Below, piece by piece: positions 7,804 to 14,937 of a DNA stretch of 23,733 nt. Position numbers and translations under genes: made by a program. The notes under the pieces are model-generated. The model ran no database searches, was not told the origin of the DNA, and saw only the letters and a program-made list of their open reading frames with translations. The DNA is taken from the NCBI GenBank assembly GCA_045596925.1, contig JAZODH010000028.1:1-23733 (forward strand), read 5' to 3'. Each line of letters begins with the position of its first letter. The first letter of the stretch is position 1. Source of the DNA: SIG710 sp045596925. Its GTDB lineage: Bacteria > Bacillota > Clostridia > Oscillospirales > CAG-272.

Positions 7804-7849
7804 GCTTATGCGGACACATTCGAATTTCCGAGAGCATAATGGAGGATAT

Positions 7850-8620
7850 ATGAAAATTTTAGCCATAGGCGACATTGTTGGCGCGGCGGCAACAGACTTT
7901 GTTGCCACACGACTTTGGGAGCTGAGACGCACCTTGGGCGTTGATTTCGTGGTGGCGAACGGCGAGAACGCCTGCGACATAAAGGGAATTCGGCGCGAGC
8001 AGGCGCAGGCTCTGCTTGACGGCGGCGTGGACGTTATCACCACGGGAAACCACGTCTGGGGTCAGAGAGATATATATTCTTTCCTTGATGACGACGGACG
8101 AGTGATCCGTCCCGCCAACTTCCCCGGCAGAACGCCCGGTAACGGATATACTGTCGCCGAGGCGAACGGCTACCGTATTCTCTGCATGAACGCGCAGGGT
8201 ACGGCGCTCATGGACTCGCTGGATTCACCCTTTGAGGCGGTGGACAGGATACTTGAGCGGGAGGCGGGAAATTACGATTTTTCCCTGCTGGATTTCCACG
8301 CCGAGGCTACCAGCGAGAAGATAGCCATGGGATATTACCTTGACGGCAGAGTAAATATGGTTTTCGGCACTCACACCCACGTTCAGACGGCAGACGGAAA
8401 GGTCCTGCCAAAGGGAACGGGCTACATTACCGACATCGGAATGACGGGTCCCGAGGACGGAATTTTGGGAGCCGCCACCGCACCCGTTCTGGAAAAATTC
8501 CTCAACCGCATGCCCACCCGATTCTCGGTGGCGCAGGGAGAGGTGCACCTTTGGGGTGCCGTGTTCGACCTTGACACGTCAAGCGGACGGGTCAGGACGG
8601 TCGAGGGTATCAGAATATAA
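7850..8620 (+). CDS. ymdB: YmdB family 2',3'-cyclic-nucleotide phosphodiesterase / metallophosphoesterase
   Basis: This 256-residue protein matches the YmdB/TIGR00282 family, a di-metal phosphoesterase that in Bacillus hydrolyses 2',3'-cyclic nucleotides and affects biofilm formation and sporulation. Likely metal-site residues are D8 (ILAIGDIVG), E39 in ANGEN, N67-H68 in TGNHVWG, H150 (DFHAEAT) and H175/H177 (GTHTHVQT). TGYITDIGMTGP (190-201) and the C-terminal FSVAQGEVHLWGAVFDL are family hallmarks. GGAGG at 7841-7845 fixes the start at 7850; an in-frame ATG at 7808 lies inside a hairpin and is rejected. The YibE/F gene follows 15 bases downstream, so the two are likely co-transcribed. Length is close to the usual 260-265. 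Confidence 0.93.
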   Translation: MKILAIGDIVGAAATDFVATRLWELRRTLGVDFVVANGENACDIKGIRREQAQALLDGGVDVITTGNHVWGQRDIYSFLDDDGRVIRPANFPGRTPGNGYTVAEANGYRILCMNAQGTALMDSLDSPFEAVDRILEREAGNYDFSLLDFHAEATSEKIAMGYYLDGRVNMVFGTHTHVQTADGKVLPKGTGYITDIGMTGPEDGILGAATAPVLEKFLNRMPTRFSVAQGEVHLWGAVFDLDTSSGRVRTVEGIRI

Positions 8621-8635
8621 ATTCGGAGGAATAAT

Positions 8636-9826
8636 TTGAAGAACAGTACGGTTTCATGGATCGCCGCTTTTTTGTCGGTCCTGCTTTTGGTTGGCGGCTG
8701 GCTCTTTGTGACGGGAGGCAGCACCGAGGGCTATCTTGTGCCCGACGATTCTCTTTACTGCCGTGCCAAGGTCCTGTGGGTGCAGGAGTACGAGGGGGAT
8801 TTTGACGGAGACGTTGCCCTGGATTTTAAAGCCGAGCTTCGTCTTGAGGGCGAGAAAAAGACGGTTGACGCCATTTGGAGCTACAGCTTATACGCCTCCT
8901 TTAACCCCCTGCCCGTAAAGGCGGGTGACAGGGTGGTGCTGGCGACCTACGACGACGGGCAGACCTGGCATTATACCGAGCACGTGCGCTCGGACGCGCT
9001 TGTGGTCCTGCTTTTGATCTTTTTTGCGGCGCTGATAATATTCGGTCGCATGAAAGGACTGAAAACGGTGGTGTCCCTGACGCTGACCGTTCTGGCGGTG
9101 CTTTTCGTTTTCGTTCCCGCGGTGATGATGGGACGGAATATCTATCTTTGGTCGGTGCTGGTCTGCGTTTACATTACGGTCATGACCTTATGTATCGTAA
9201 ACGGCGTCGGGCCTATGAGCCTGGCAGCGATCGTCGGCTGCAGCGGCGGCGTGCTTGCGTCCCTGCTTATAACCGTTGTCGCCGACAGCTTTATGAATCT
9301 GACAGGCCAGGCGGGTGACGGCGCGGTCTATCTTGCCACAATCAACTCGGATTTCGATCTTGTGGGACTTGTCTACGGCTCGATAATCATCGGCTGCGTG
9401 GGCGCGGTCATGGACGTGGCGGTGGATATTTCCGCATCCCTCAAGGAACTGACACTGAAAATGGGCGGCGCGGACGCAAAAACTCTGTTCCGTTCGGGTC
9501 TGAACATAGGTCGCGACGTTATCGGCACTATGTCAAACACCCTCGTGCTTGCCTACATAGGCGGGTCGATCAGCTCGGTGGTGCTCTTTATCTATAATTT
9601 CGGCACGTCGCCCGTTCAGCTTTTCAATTACGAGGCGCTGGTGGTGGAGATACTATGTATTCTTGTGGGAAGCCTTGGCATACTGTTTACCCTTCCCCTG
9701 ACCGCCGCGATCTGCGCCTGGGTATATACACGACCCCGCGCCGTGGAGCGCCTTCGCGCTGAGGACGAGGGTACTGTGAGAGAGGTGGACGAGTATACCA
9801 CGACTCTTGAAGAAGTCTCAAAATAA
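8636..9826 (+). CDS. YibE/F family multi-spanning membrane protein
   Basis: This 396-residue protein belongs to the YibE/F family of integral membrane proteins of unknown function. It starts with TTG, six bases after GGAGG (8625-8629). There is one N-terminal membrane segment (about 8-26), an extracytoplasmic beta-rich domain (about 30-118), then seven or so further spans (121-137, 143-162, 168-188, 195-217, 243-262, 302-322, 334-362). The family motif is seen in GCVGAVMDVAVDISASL (253-269), with NTLVLAYIGG at 301-310. The C-terminal tail is acidic and cytoplasmic. It sits between ymdB and a small RHH-like gene that starts 12 bases after its stop. A transport role has been suggested for the family, but nothing here shows a substrate. 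Confidence 0.85.
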   Translation: MKNSTVSWIAAFLSVLLLVGGWLFVTGGSTEGYLVPDDSLYCRAKVLWVQEYEGDFDGDVALDFKAELRLEGEKKTVDAIWSYSLYASFNPLPVKAGDRVVLATYDDGQTWHYTEHVRSDALVVLLLIFFAALIIFGRMKGLKTVVSLTLTVLAVLFVFVPAVMMGRNIYLWSVLVCVYITVMTLCIVNGVGPMSLAAIVGCSGGVLASLLITVVADSFMNLTGQAGDGAVYLATINSDFDLVGLVYGSIIIGCVGAVMDVAVDISASLKELTLKMGGADAKTLFRSGLNIGRDVIGTMSNTLVLAYIGGSISSVVLFIYNFGTSPVQLFNYEALVVEILCILVGSLGILFTLPLTAAICAWVYTRPRAVERLRAEDEGTVREVDEYTTTLEEVSK

Positions 9827-9838
9827 ATGGAGTAAAAT

Positions 9839-10027
9839 ATGAAAAACGAATGTGAGATCACCTTGAAAATGAGCGAGGAAATGATGCGGAAGTTTCTTTT
9901 CGTGTCCGAGGCGGAGGGCAGAACGCCCAATAACCAGTTCCTATTTATGCTGCGCAACAACGTGGCGTATTACGAAAAGACCAAAGGCAAGATCAAGCCC
10001 GAGATGCTCAAAAAGTACGAGGTGTAA
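9839..10027 (+). CDS. Small ribbon-helix-helix-like protein
   Basis: This 62-residue protein is on the same strand as the YibE/F gene and starts 12 bases after it. Its pattern fits a ribbon-helix-helix (Arc/MetJ-type) DNA-binding fold: a strand (CEITLKMS, 5-12), a helix (SEEMMRKFLFVSEAEG, 12-27), a turn (RTPN, 28-31) and a second helix (NQFLFMLRNNVAYYEKTKG, 32-50). The tail is basic. Such proteins are often autoregulators or antitoxins, but no toxin gene lies beside it. The family is not certain. The upstream bases (GGAGTAAAAT) hold a GGAG ribosome binding site. Repeat copy B begins about 10 bases after the stop. Confidence 0.7.
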   Translation: MKNECEITLKMSEEMMRKFLFVSEAEGRTPNNQFLFMLRNNVAYYEKTKGKIKPEMLKKYEV

Positions 10028-10036
10028 GGGACGCGC

Positions 10037-10191
10037 TTGGGGGTGCCTTTGAAAAGGTGCCCCCAAACCCCCGCGAAACTTTAAAAAAGGGAAACAATAC
10101 GAACGGAAAGCCCTCAAAAACGGGGTGTTAAGCCGCCGTTTTTGCCTTTTTTGTTTGGGGAGTCCAGGCCCCTTTTCAAAGGGGCTTGGGG
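10037..10191. repeat. Composite palindromic repeat, copy B (inverted to copy A)
   Basis: The parts are, in order, a GGGGGTGCCTTT hairpin (10039-10064), AACCCCCGCGAAACTTT, a degenerate AAAAACGG/CCGTTTTT hairpin (about 10116-10145), and GTTTGGGG with a CCCCTTTTCAAAGGGG hairpin (about 10169-10184). The order matches the reverse complement of copy A at 3004-3141. It fills the gap between the RHH-like gene and the DUF436 gene and may act as a terminator. Confidence 0.75.
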
Positions 10192-10204
10192 AAAGGAAAC
10201 TAAT

Positions 10205-10753
10205 ATGGAAAACATAAAAAATCAATCAAAAATTGCCGTCTGCGAGCTTCTTGACGCCGCCGATATGAAGGCGGGTCAGATACTTGTGGTGGGCTGCTCG
10301 TCCTCCGAAATTATCGGTGGGCAGATAGGAAAGCAGTCGAGCTACGACACGGCAAAGGAGGTCTTTTCCGCAATTTACGGGGAAGCAAAAAAGCGCGGCG
10401 TTTACCTTGCCGCACAGTGCTGTGAGCACCTGAACCGCGCGCTTATTATCGAGCGCGAGTGCGCCGAAAAGTACGGACTTGACGCGGTGTGCGTCAACCC
10501 TCACCCCAAAGCGGGCGGGTCCTTTGCTACCGCCGCGTGGCTTGGATTCGAAGAACCTGTGGCTGTTGAAAATATCCGCGCTCATGCAGGGCTTGACATC
10601 GGCGGAACTCTTGTGGGAATGCACCTGCGGGAGGTGGCGGTGCCCGTGCGCCTGTCGGTAAAGAAGATAGGCGAGGCAAACATTTTGTGCGCCCGTACCC
10701 GTCCCAAGTACATCGGCGGCGAGCGGGCGAAATACACCCCTTTTGAAGAATGA
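10205..10753 (+). CDS. DUF436 / YwlG family protein (UPF0340)
   Basis: This 182-residue soluble protein matches the DUF436/TIGR01440 family (Bacillus YwlG, about 180 residues). Recognisable blocks are VVGCSSSEIIGGQIGK (28-43), AAQCCEHLNRALIIER (69-84), VNPHPKAGGSFATAAW (97-112) and DIGGTLVGMHLREVAVPVR (131-149). The family has no established biochemical role; structures suggest an alpha/beta fold with a possible active-site cysteine and histidine pair. GAAAGGA precedes the ATG at 10205; a longer frame from 10142 begins inside repeat copy B and is rejected. Its stop overlaps the exonuclease start by four bases (ATGA), so the two are translationally coupled. Confidence 0.9.
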   Translation: MENIKNQSKIAVCELLDAADMKAGQILVVGCSSSEIIGGQIGKQSSYDTAKEVFSAIYGEAKKRGVYLAAQCCEHLNRALIIERECAEKYGLDAVCVNPHPKAGGSFATAAWLGFEEPVAVENIRAHAGLDIGGTLVGMHLREVAVPVRLSVKKIGEANILCARTRPKYIGGERAKYTPFEE

Positions 10754-11346
10754 GCGTAAGCTATTTAAACCCCCAAAAAGCAGAAAAGCCAAAGCCTGCC
10801 GAGCATCTTTTGCCCGACTTTGACAGCTTTGTTGCCGTGGACCTTGAGACCACGGGGCTGTCCGACCGCGACGAGATAATAGAATTTGGCGCGGTGAGGA
10901 TAACAAAGGGCAAATTGGACGGATATTTTTCTTCTCTGGTCTGTCCCGCGCGTCCGATCAGCCCCCGCACTACCGAGCTGACGGGTATAACCCAGGCGCT
11001 GGTCAACGATGCGCCCGAGTGCTACGAGGTGCTTCCCGAATTTCTGAAATTCGCGGGGGACAGCATTCTGATAGGGCACAATATTCTGCGCTTTGACAGC
11101 AGATTTTTGTTGCGCGACAGCGCAAAATACGGATTCAAGCTAAAAAATCCCATGTTCGACACCCTGAGCTACGCGCGAAAGGTGAACTCGAAAATTCAGC
11201 TTTTCACGGCGCTGAATCTGACATATCTTACCGAATTTTTCGACATAAACGTGCAAAAGCACCACCGCGCCTACGAGGACGCTCTTGCCGCCGCGCATCT
11301 TTATTTTAAATTGCGGGCGTTTGAGGCGAAGTTTGGACAATGGTGA
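10750..11346 (+). CDS. DEDDh-family 3'-5' exonuclease (DnaQ/PolC epsilon-like)
   Basis: This 198-residue stand-alone exonuclease resembles the proofreading domain of DNA polymerase III. All five DEDDh residues are visible: D31 and E33 (VDLETTGL), D116 (GHNILRFDSRFL, 109-120), H172 and D177 (HHRAYEDA). ELTGIT (76-81) is also conserved. There is no polymerase or helicase part. It could act in DNA repair, RNA trimming or nucleotide clean-up; sequence does not say which. The first 25 residues are a lysine/proline-rich extension before the fold. It is coupled to the DUF436 gene by an ATGA overlap and is followed by a MITE-like repeat. Confidence 0.9.
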   Translation: MSVSYLNPQKAEKPKPAEHLLPDFDSFVAVDLETTGLSDRDEIIEFGAVRITKGKLDGYFSSLVCPARPISPRTTELTGITQALVNDAPECYEVLPEFLKFAGDSILIGHNILRFDSRFLLRDSAKYGFKLKNPMFDTLSYARKVNSKIQLFTALNLTYLTEFFDINVQKHHRAYEDALAAAHLYFKLRAFEAKFGQW

Positions 11347-11352
11347 GATTTA

Positions 11353-11500
11353 TAAGGCTCCCTCCGGGAGGGAGCTGGCGAGCGTAGCGAGACTGAAGGA
11401 GAGAGCGGTTACACAAAGATCATTAAAGCCTTACGTCACGCAGGCTCCTTCCGTCTTTTGCTTCGCAAAATCCACCTCCCTCCCGGAGGGAGGCTCGGAT
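11353..11500. repeat. MITE-like element with imperfect terminal inverted repeats
   Basis: The left end (GGCTCCCTCCGGGAGGGAGC, then GGCGAGCGTAGCGAG and CTGAAGGAG) is matched in inverted orientation by the right end (GAGCCTCCCTCCGGGAGGG, then a CGAAG-type stem and GACGGAAGGAG). The arms are about 45-50 bases and the centre about 40. Each arm has two internal hairpins. There is no transposase gene. The layout is the same as that of the element at 12748-12878. No clear target-site duplication is seen. Confidence 0.7.
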
Positions 11501-11517
11501 GACTGCATATCAATTTA

Positions 11518-12018
11518 TTACCTGATAAACGCCAGCCCGTCGATCCTTGCCATGACCCTGTCCTTATATTGAGGCAGGTCGGGATCCGACTCGGAAAGTA
11601 TAAAAAGTGCCCCGAAGGTGGGGTCGGTCCCCGCCAGCGCCTCTTTTGCGGCGCGGGTCGACCGCTCGGACGGCGTCACGGAATCGGCAGGGTAGATTCC
11701 CGCCGAGGAGAGAACGGCCGAAACGCTTGATCCGAATCCACCCGAGCGCACGCGGTTTAAGATCACCGCACCGAATGCCACTCGGACGGCAAACGGTCTG
11801 CCCTCGACCTGCATTTCGATTGCCCGCGCCAGAATGGGAAGTGCCACCTCCTCCGAGGTGATGCAGTCAACCTCCTGCGGCAGGAGAGCGTCGGGGGAAA
11901 GCCCTGCGGCGCAGAATGGCGGACCGTCCTGCGTCTGCGCCGACGACAGCGGAAAAAGCAGGGCGCACATGACAAGCGAAGACGCCAAAAGAAGACCGGG
12001 GATAAATTTATCGCGCAT
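11518..12018 (-). CDS. Secreted SleB/Hydrolase_2-like protein lacking the family glutamates
   Basis: This 166-residue protein has a signal peptide or N-terminal anchor (residues 1-27, cleavage near SSAQT). From about 58 on it follows the SleB/CwlJ cell-wall hydrolase domain: ARAIEMQVEGRPFAVRVAFGAVILNRV (64-90), RSGGFGSSVSAVL (91-103), and a C-terminal GALFILSESDPDLPQYKDRVMARIDGLAFIR. In active members the first stretch normally reads like EARGEP, carrying the catalytic glutamate. Here it is QVEGRP, with Q70 and R74 at the two glutamate positions. It may be a non-catalytic binding or scaffold protein of spore cortex or wall; this is inferred from motif alignment by eye. It is transcribed divergently from the DUF1934 gene and has GGAG upstream of its ATG. 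Confidence 0.75.
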   Translation of the reverse strand: MRDKFIPGLLLASSLVMCALLFPLSSAQTQDGPPFCAAGLSPDALLPQEVDCITSEEVALPILARAIEMQVEGRPFAVRVAFGAVILNRVRSGGFGSSVSAVLSSAGIYPADSVTPSERSTRAAKEALAGTDPTFGALFILSESDPDLPQYKDRVMARIDGLAFIR

Positions 12019-12104
12019 AAAAAATCGGCGCTCCTTTCATTTATTTGTTCGGGATTATTTTGCCCCGATATGAACGTTTATGACTTACAGAAAGGCAAAA
12101 AAAT

Positions 12105-12671
12105 ATGGAAAAGAAGATAAAAATACATATAACTTCGATGCAGAGCGAGCTTGGAGAGACCTTTTTATCTCAGCTTTTTGAAGAAAGCGAGGAGGATTTT
12201 TCCCGCTCGGCGGAGGCGGTAAAGGATCAGATCGAAGCTGACGGAGTCAGCGCCGAGATCGAGCCTGCGAAAATGGAGTTTACCACCGAGGGCATCTTGA
12301 CGGTCGAGGACGGTCGGGCGACCGTGCACTACGGCGAGAGCGAGCTGACGGGAATGGAGGGAGCTACTACCCGGGTGTCCTTTGCTCTCGATACCCCCGG
12401 ACTTGTGACCATGCTCCGCGGCGGCGGAGTGACTACGTCTCTCGTTTTTGAGCAGGACAAGCGCCACGTGAGCATATACGAAACGCCCTTTATGCCCTTT
12501 GAGATCTGCATTTTGACTCTAAAAGTCGAAAATCATCTCATCGAGGAGGGTACGCTCAAGCTTGACTACGTGGTAGAGGTCAAGGGTGCGCAAGCAGAGC
12601 GCACCAAGTTTACCATGGATATAAGCGAGGAATGTCCGCTCATCAGCCCAATAAAGGAATATGAGGAGTAA
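12105..12671 (+). CDS. DUF1934 (YwiB-like) beta-barrel protein
   Basis: This 188-residue protein matches DUF1934, a small calycin-like beta-barrel family (Bacillus YwiB, about 140 residues). Recognisable stretches are TTEGILTVEDGRATVHYGESELTGMEGATT (59-88), the LRGGGVTTSLVFE block (about 104-116), YETPFMPFEICILTLKVEN (125-143) and LKLDYVVEVKGAQAERTKFTMDI near the end. An acidic, probably helical insert at about 20-50 accounts for the extra length. It has no signal peptide and no known function. An AAAGGC-type ribosome binding site precedes the ATG. Confidence 0.85.
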   Translation: MEKKIKIHITSMQSELGETFLSQLFEESEEDFSRSAEAVKDQIEADGVSAEIEPAKMEFTTEGILTVEDGRATVHYGESELTGMEGATTRVSFALDTPGLVTMLRGGGVTTSLVFEQDKRHVSIYETPFMPFEICILTLKVENHLIEEGTLKLDYVVEVKGAQAERTKFTMDISEECPLISPIKEYEE

Positions 12672-12747
12672 AATTTTCTCTTTACAAAGTGCCAAGTTTC
12701 ATATACAATAGATATAGATAATGTTTTGCCGGACGGCGGCCGTTATA

Positions 12748-12878
12748 TAAGCCTTCCCCCGCTGGGGAAGGTGGCAGCCGAAGCCTGACGGATGAGGTGT
12801 CGTAAAATCAAAGCAACTCCTCATCCACCACGCAAGCGTGGTCCCCCTTCTCCCACAGGAGAAGGCTTGCGGGAGGAT
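12748..12878. repeat. MITE-like element with imperfect terminal inverted repeats
   Basis: The left arm (AAGCCTTCCCCCGCTGGGGA, then GGTGG, a CAGCCGAAGCCTG stem and GGATGAGG) is mirrored on the right by AAGCCTTCTCCTGTGGGAGA, a CCACGCTTGCGTGG stem and GGATGAGG on the opposite strand. The layout matches 11353-11500, and a half-unit of the same kind is at 23413-23465. There is no transposase. It lies in the 345-bp gap 12672-13016, which holds this element, the next repeat and the ribosome binding site of the following gene. Confidence 0.75.
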
Positions 12879-12919
12879 AATATCCTCCCTTACAAGGTGG
12901 TGAACAACCGGCCGCAATG

Positions 12920-12975
12920 TAGGGGCGACCATTGGTCGCCCGAAAACGGGACGCCGAGGACGTCGTCCCCTACCG
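12920..12975. repeat. Short inverted-repeat element (GTAGGGGCGAC type)
   Basis: GTAGGGGCGACCATTGGTCG at the left is matched, on the opposite strand, by GTAGGGGACGACGTCCTCGG at the right. Each end also forms its own small hairpin. This type of GTAGGGG repeat is common between genes in gut Clostridia genomes. It sits directly downstream of the MITE-like element. Confidence 0.65.
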
Positions 12976-13016
12976 GGTATAGATTGACCCAAATTTTTAA
13001 TATCGGAGGAAAAATT

Positions 13017-13640
13017 ATGATTAAGATCGAACGCACGTCGGTAATGAATTTTGACAACGCCATCAGAGGCGCACGCAACCCCATGAACAGCTGGGCAAAG
13101 CTTGACAGCTATTACAACGAGAACGGAGAGTTCGTCTTCGGCGAAAACGATCTTGACCTTGCCCGCCGTCTTGCCCACGCAGGAAGCGATCACCGCAAAT
13201 TCCTGCGCCAGATCTTTGTTTCGGTGGATATCACCGCCCCCCTTTATTGGTGGAAGGAGTTTGATACCTACAAGGTGGGCACGGTGGCAAATTCCTGCTC
13301 GACTATGCATAAAATTCATTCAAAAGAGTTCTCACGCGAGGATTTTTCCTGCGACAGACTGACCCCCGAGGCACTTGAAGCCCTTGACGCGCTTATCTCT
13401 TTCCTTGAGGAGGAACGCAAAAAGTTCGTTGAGACCAAGGACAAAGCTCCCTGGCACAATATGATCCAGCTTCTCCCATCAAGCTTTAATCAAATGAGAA
13501 CGGTTACATTAAATTATGAGAACCTTATTTCCATCTACTACGCAAGAAAGAGCCACAAGCTCCCCGAATGGCACACCCTCTGCGACTGGATAATGTCCCT
13601 ACCCTACGCCTCCGACCTTATTGCGGTCAAGGAAGACTGA
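13017..13640 (+). CDS. Conserved protein of unknown function, possible remote ThyX-fold relative
   Basis: This 207-residue protein starts at the ATG at 13017, behind GGAGGA. I do not assign a function. Two segments resemble flavin-dependent thymidylate synthase (ThyX). DITAPLYWWKEFDTYKVGTVANSCSTMHKI (71-100) lines up with the ThyX stretch around the RHRxxSxNExSxRY signature, but has none of its arginine/histidine residues. LPSSFNQMRTVTLNYENLISIYYARKSHKLPEWHTLCDWI (153-192) resembles the ThyX C-terminal region. The match is by eye and remote. If real, the protein keeps the fold but has lost the ThyX motif. N-terminal IRGARNPMNSWAKLDS (16-31) is another distinctive block. There is no signal peptide or membrane span. 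Confidence 0.75.
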   Translation: MIKIERTSVMNFDNAIRGARNPMNSWAKLDSYYNENGEFVFGENDLDLARRLAHAGSDHRKFLRQIFVSVDITAPLYWWKEFDTYKVGTVANSCSTMHKIHSKEFSREDFSCDRLTPEALEALDALISFLEEERKKFVETKDKAPWHNMIQLLPSSFNQMRTVTLNYENLISIYYARKSHKLPEWHTLCDWIMSLPYASDLIAVKED

Positions 13641-13729
13641 ACGAGTGAATAAATTTCAACAAAATTGTATAATAATTCACTTTCCGTTTGGGTGAAGTAT
13701 ACAAAATTGATAAAAAATACTCAATTCAC

Positions 13730-13759
13730 TTGACAAGCACCCCCATATAGTAGTAAAAT
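13730..13759 (+). promoter_or_regulatory. Promoter of serC-serA
   Basis: TTGACA (13730-13735) and TAAAAT (13754-13759) are separated by 18 bp and lie about 70 bases before the serC start. Upstream, 13641-13729 is A/T-rich with repeated ATTCACTT blocks (about 13675 and 13723), and a TATAAT at 13668-13673 could be a second, weaker -10. Confidence 0.6.
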
Positions 13760-13762
13760 AAT

Positions 13763-13790
13763 GTGGATACTTCGATTGGGAGGTATCCAC
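13763..13790 (+). promoter_or_regulatory. Perfect 8-bp inverted repeat at the predicted serC start point
   Basis: GTGGATAC (13763-13770) and GTATCCAC (13783-13790) flank a 12-nt centre and are followed by ATTTATTTTTTA. As RNA it resembles an intrinsic terminator, but the start predicted from the -10 box falls within the left arm, so the full hairpin might form only from an upstream start. As DNA it could be an operator. Either reading suggests regulation of serine synthesis; sequence alone does not decide. Confidence 0.55.
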
Positions 13791-13830
13791 ATTTATTTTT
13801 TACACGCCATAGCGGCGGTAGGAGGATTTT

Positions 13831-14922
13831 ATGAATCGCGTATTTAACTTTTCCGCAGGACCCTCTATGTTGCCTCTGCCCGTGCTTGAAAAAGCGGCAG
13901 CTGAGCTGGTTTGTTACGGTGAATCGGGCATGTCTGTTATGGAGATGTCACACCGATCTCCCGACTACGAGGCAATCATAGCAGACGCGGAAGCAATGCT
14001 CCGCCGCCTCATGAATATTCCCGATAATTACAAGGTGCTCTTTTTGCAGGGCGGCGCGTCCACGCAGTTCGCGGCTGTTCCCATGAACCTTATCAAGAGA
14101 ACGGGCAAGGCTGACTACGCCGTTTCCGGTCAGTTCTCGGGCAAGGCGTTCAAGGAAGCCCAGAAGCTGGGATATGACGTTAAGTGCATCGCAACCACAA
14201 AGGACGACAATTTTGACCACGTTCCTACTATCACAAAGGACATGATCCGTTCCGACGCGGCTTACCTGCACATCTGCTTCAACAACACAATTTACGGTAC
14301 GAAGTACGGCTACATTCCCGACACGGGCGATATTCCGCTTGTTGCCGATATGTCCTCCTGCATCATCTCCGAGCCTGTTGACGTTTCCAAGTTCGGCGTA
14401 ATTTATGCAGGCGCGCAGAAGAACATGGCTCCCGCAGGTCTGACTCTCGTTATCGTTCGTGAGGACCTTCTTGACACAGCCGAGGAAAATATGCCCACAA
14501 TGCTTGAGTGGAAGACGATGGCAGAGAACGGCTCTATGTATAACACTCCTCCCTGCTACGCTATCTACATGGCAAAGCTTGTTTACGAGTGGATCCTGGG
14601 CCTTGGCGGTCTTGACGAGATGAAGAAGCTCAACGAAAAGAAGGCTGCTTACCTCTACGATTACCTTGACAATCAGAATTACTACATAGCTCCCGTTAAG
14701 GCGGACAGCCGTTCCATGATGAACGTTACCTTTGTTACAGGCGACGCTGACCTTGACAAGAAGTTCGCAAAGGAAGCGGGCGCGGCAGGTCTGAAGAACC
14801 TCAAGGGTCACCGCTCGGTAGGCGGTATGAGAGCTTCCATCTACAACGCAATGCCCTACGAAGGCGTTGTTGCTCTGGTTGATTTCATGAAGAAATTTGC
14901 CGAAAACAATCCCAAGGCGTAA
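13831..14922 (+). CDS. serC: Phosphoserine aminotransferase
   Basis: SerC converts 3-phosphohydroxypyruvate and glutamate to 3-phosphoserine and 2-oxoglutarate, the second step of serine synthesis, using PLP. The 363-residue length is normal. FNFSAGPSMLP (6-16) is the N-terminal signature. MEMSHRSPDYE (37-47) and QGGASTQFAAVP (73-84) are phosphate-binding regions. The Schiff-base lysine is K197 in YAGAQKNMAPAG (192-203), and GHRSVGGMRASIYNA (326-340) is the C-terminal signature. AGGAGG lies 8 bases before the ATG. It shows GTT/GCT-rich codon use unlike neighbouring genes, which suggests high expression. serA follows 15 bases later, so the two are an operon. Confidence 0.97.
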   Translation: MNRVFNFSAGPSMLPLPVLEKAAAELVCYGESGMSVMEMSHRSPDYEAIIADAEAMLRRLMNIPDNYKVLFLQGGASTQFAAVPMNLIKRTGKADYAVSGQFSGKAFKEAQKLGYDVKCIATTKDDNFDHVPTITKDMIRSDAAYLHICFNNTIYGTKYGYIPDTGDIPLVADMSSCIISEPVDVSKFGVIYAGAQKNMAPAGLTLVIVREDLLDTAEENMPTMLEWKTMAENGSMYNTPPCYAIYMAKLVYEWILGLGGLDEMKKLNEKKAAYLYDYLDNQNYYIAPVKADSRSMMNVTFVTGDADLDKKFAKEAGAAGLKNLKGHRSVGGMRASIYNAMPYEGVVALVDFMKKFAENNPKA

Positions 14923-14937
14923 AATAGGAGTACGAAA

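Noticed and set aside
7808..7849. Upstream start for ymdB at 7808
   Set aside because: The ATG is inside a hairpin without a ribosome binding site, and the YmdB family begins at MKILAIGDIVG, which has GGAGG at the right place.
9839..10027. Antitoxin of a toxin-antitoxin pair
   Set aside because: The small protein looks ribbon-helix-helix-like, but no toxin-like gene is adjacent; the following stretch is a repeat and then DUF436.
10142..10204. Upstream start for the DUF436 gene at 10142
   Set aside because: The extra 21 residues are encoded by repeat copy B and do not belong to the family.
11347..13016. CRISPR array in the palindrome-rich intergenic regions
   Set aside because: The repeats are inverted pairs with no regular spacing and no spacer pattern, and no cas gene is present.
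13763..13801. T-box or known riboswitch upstream of serC
   Set aside because: No T-box sequence (GGTGGNACCGCG type) or other riboswitch core is seen, and the leader is under 70 bases from the predicted start.
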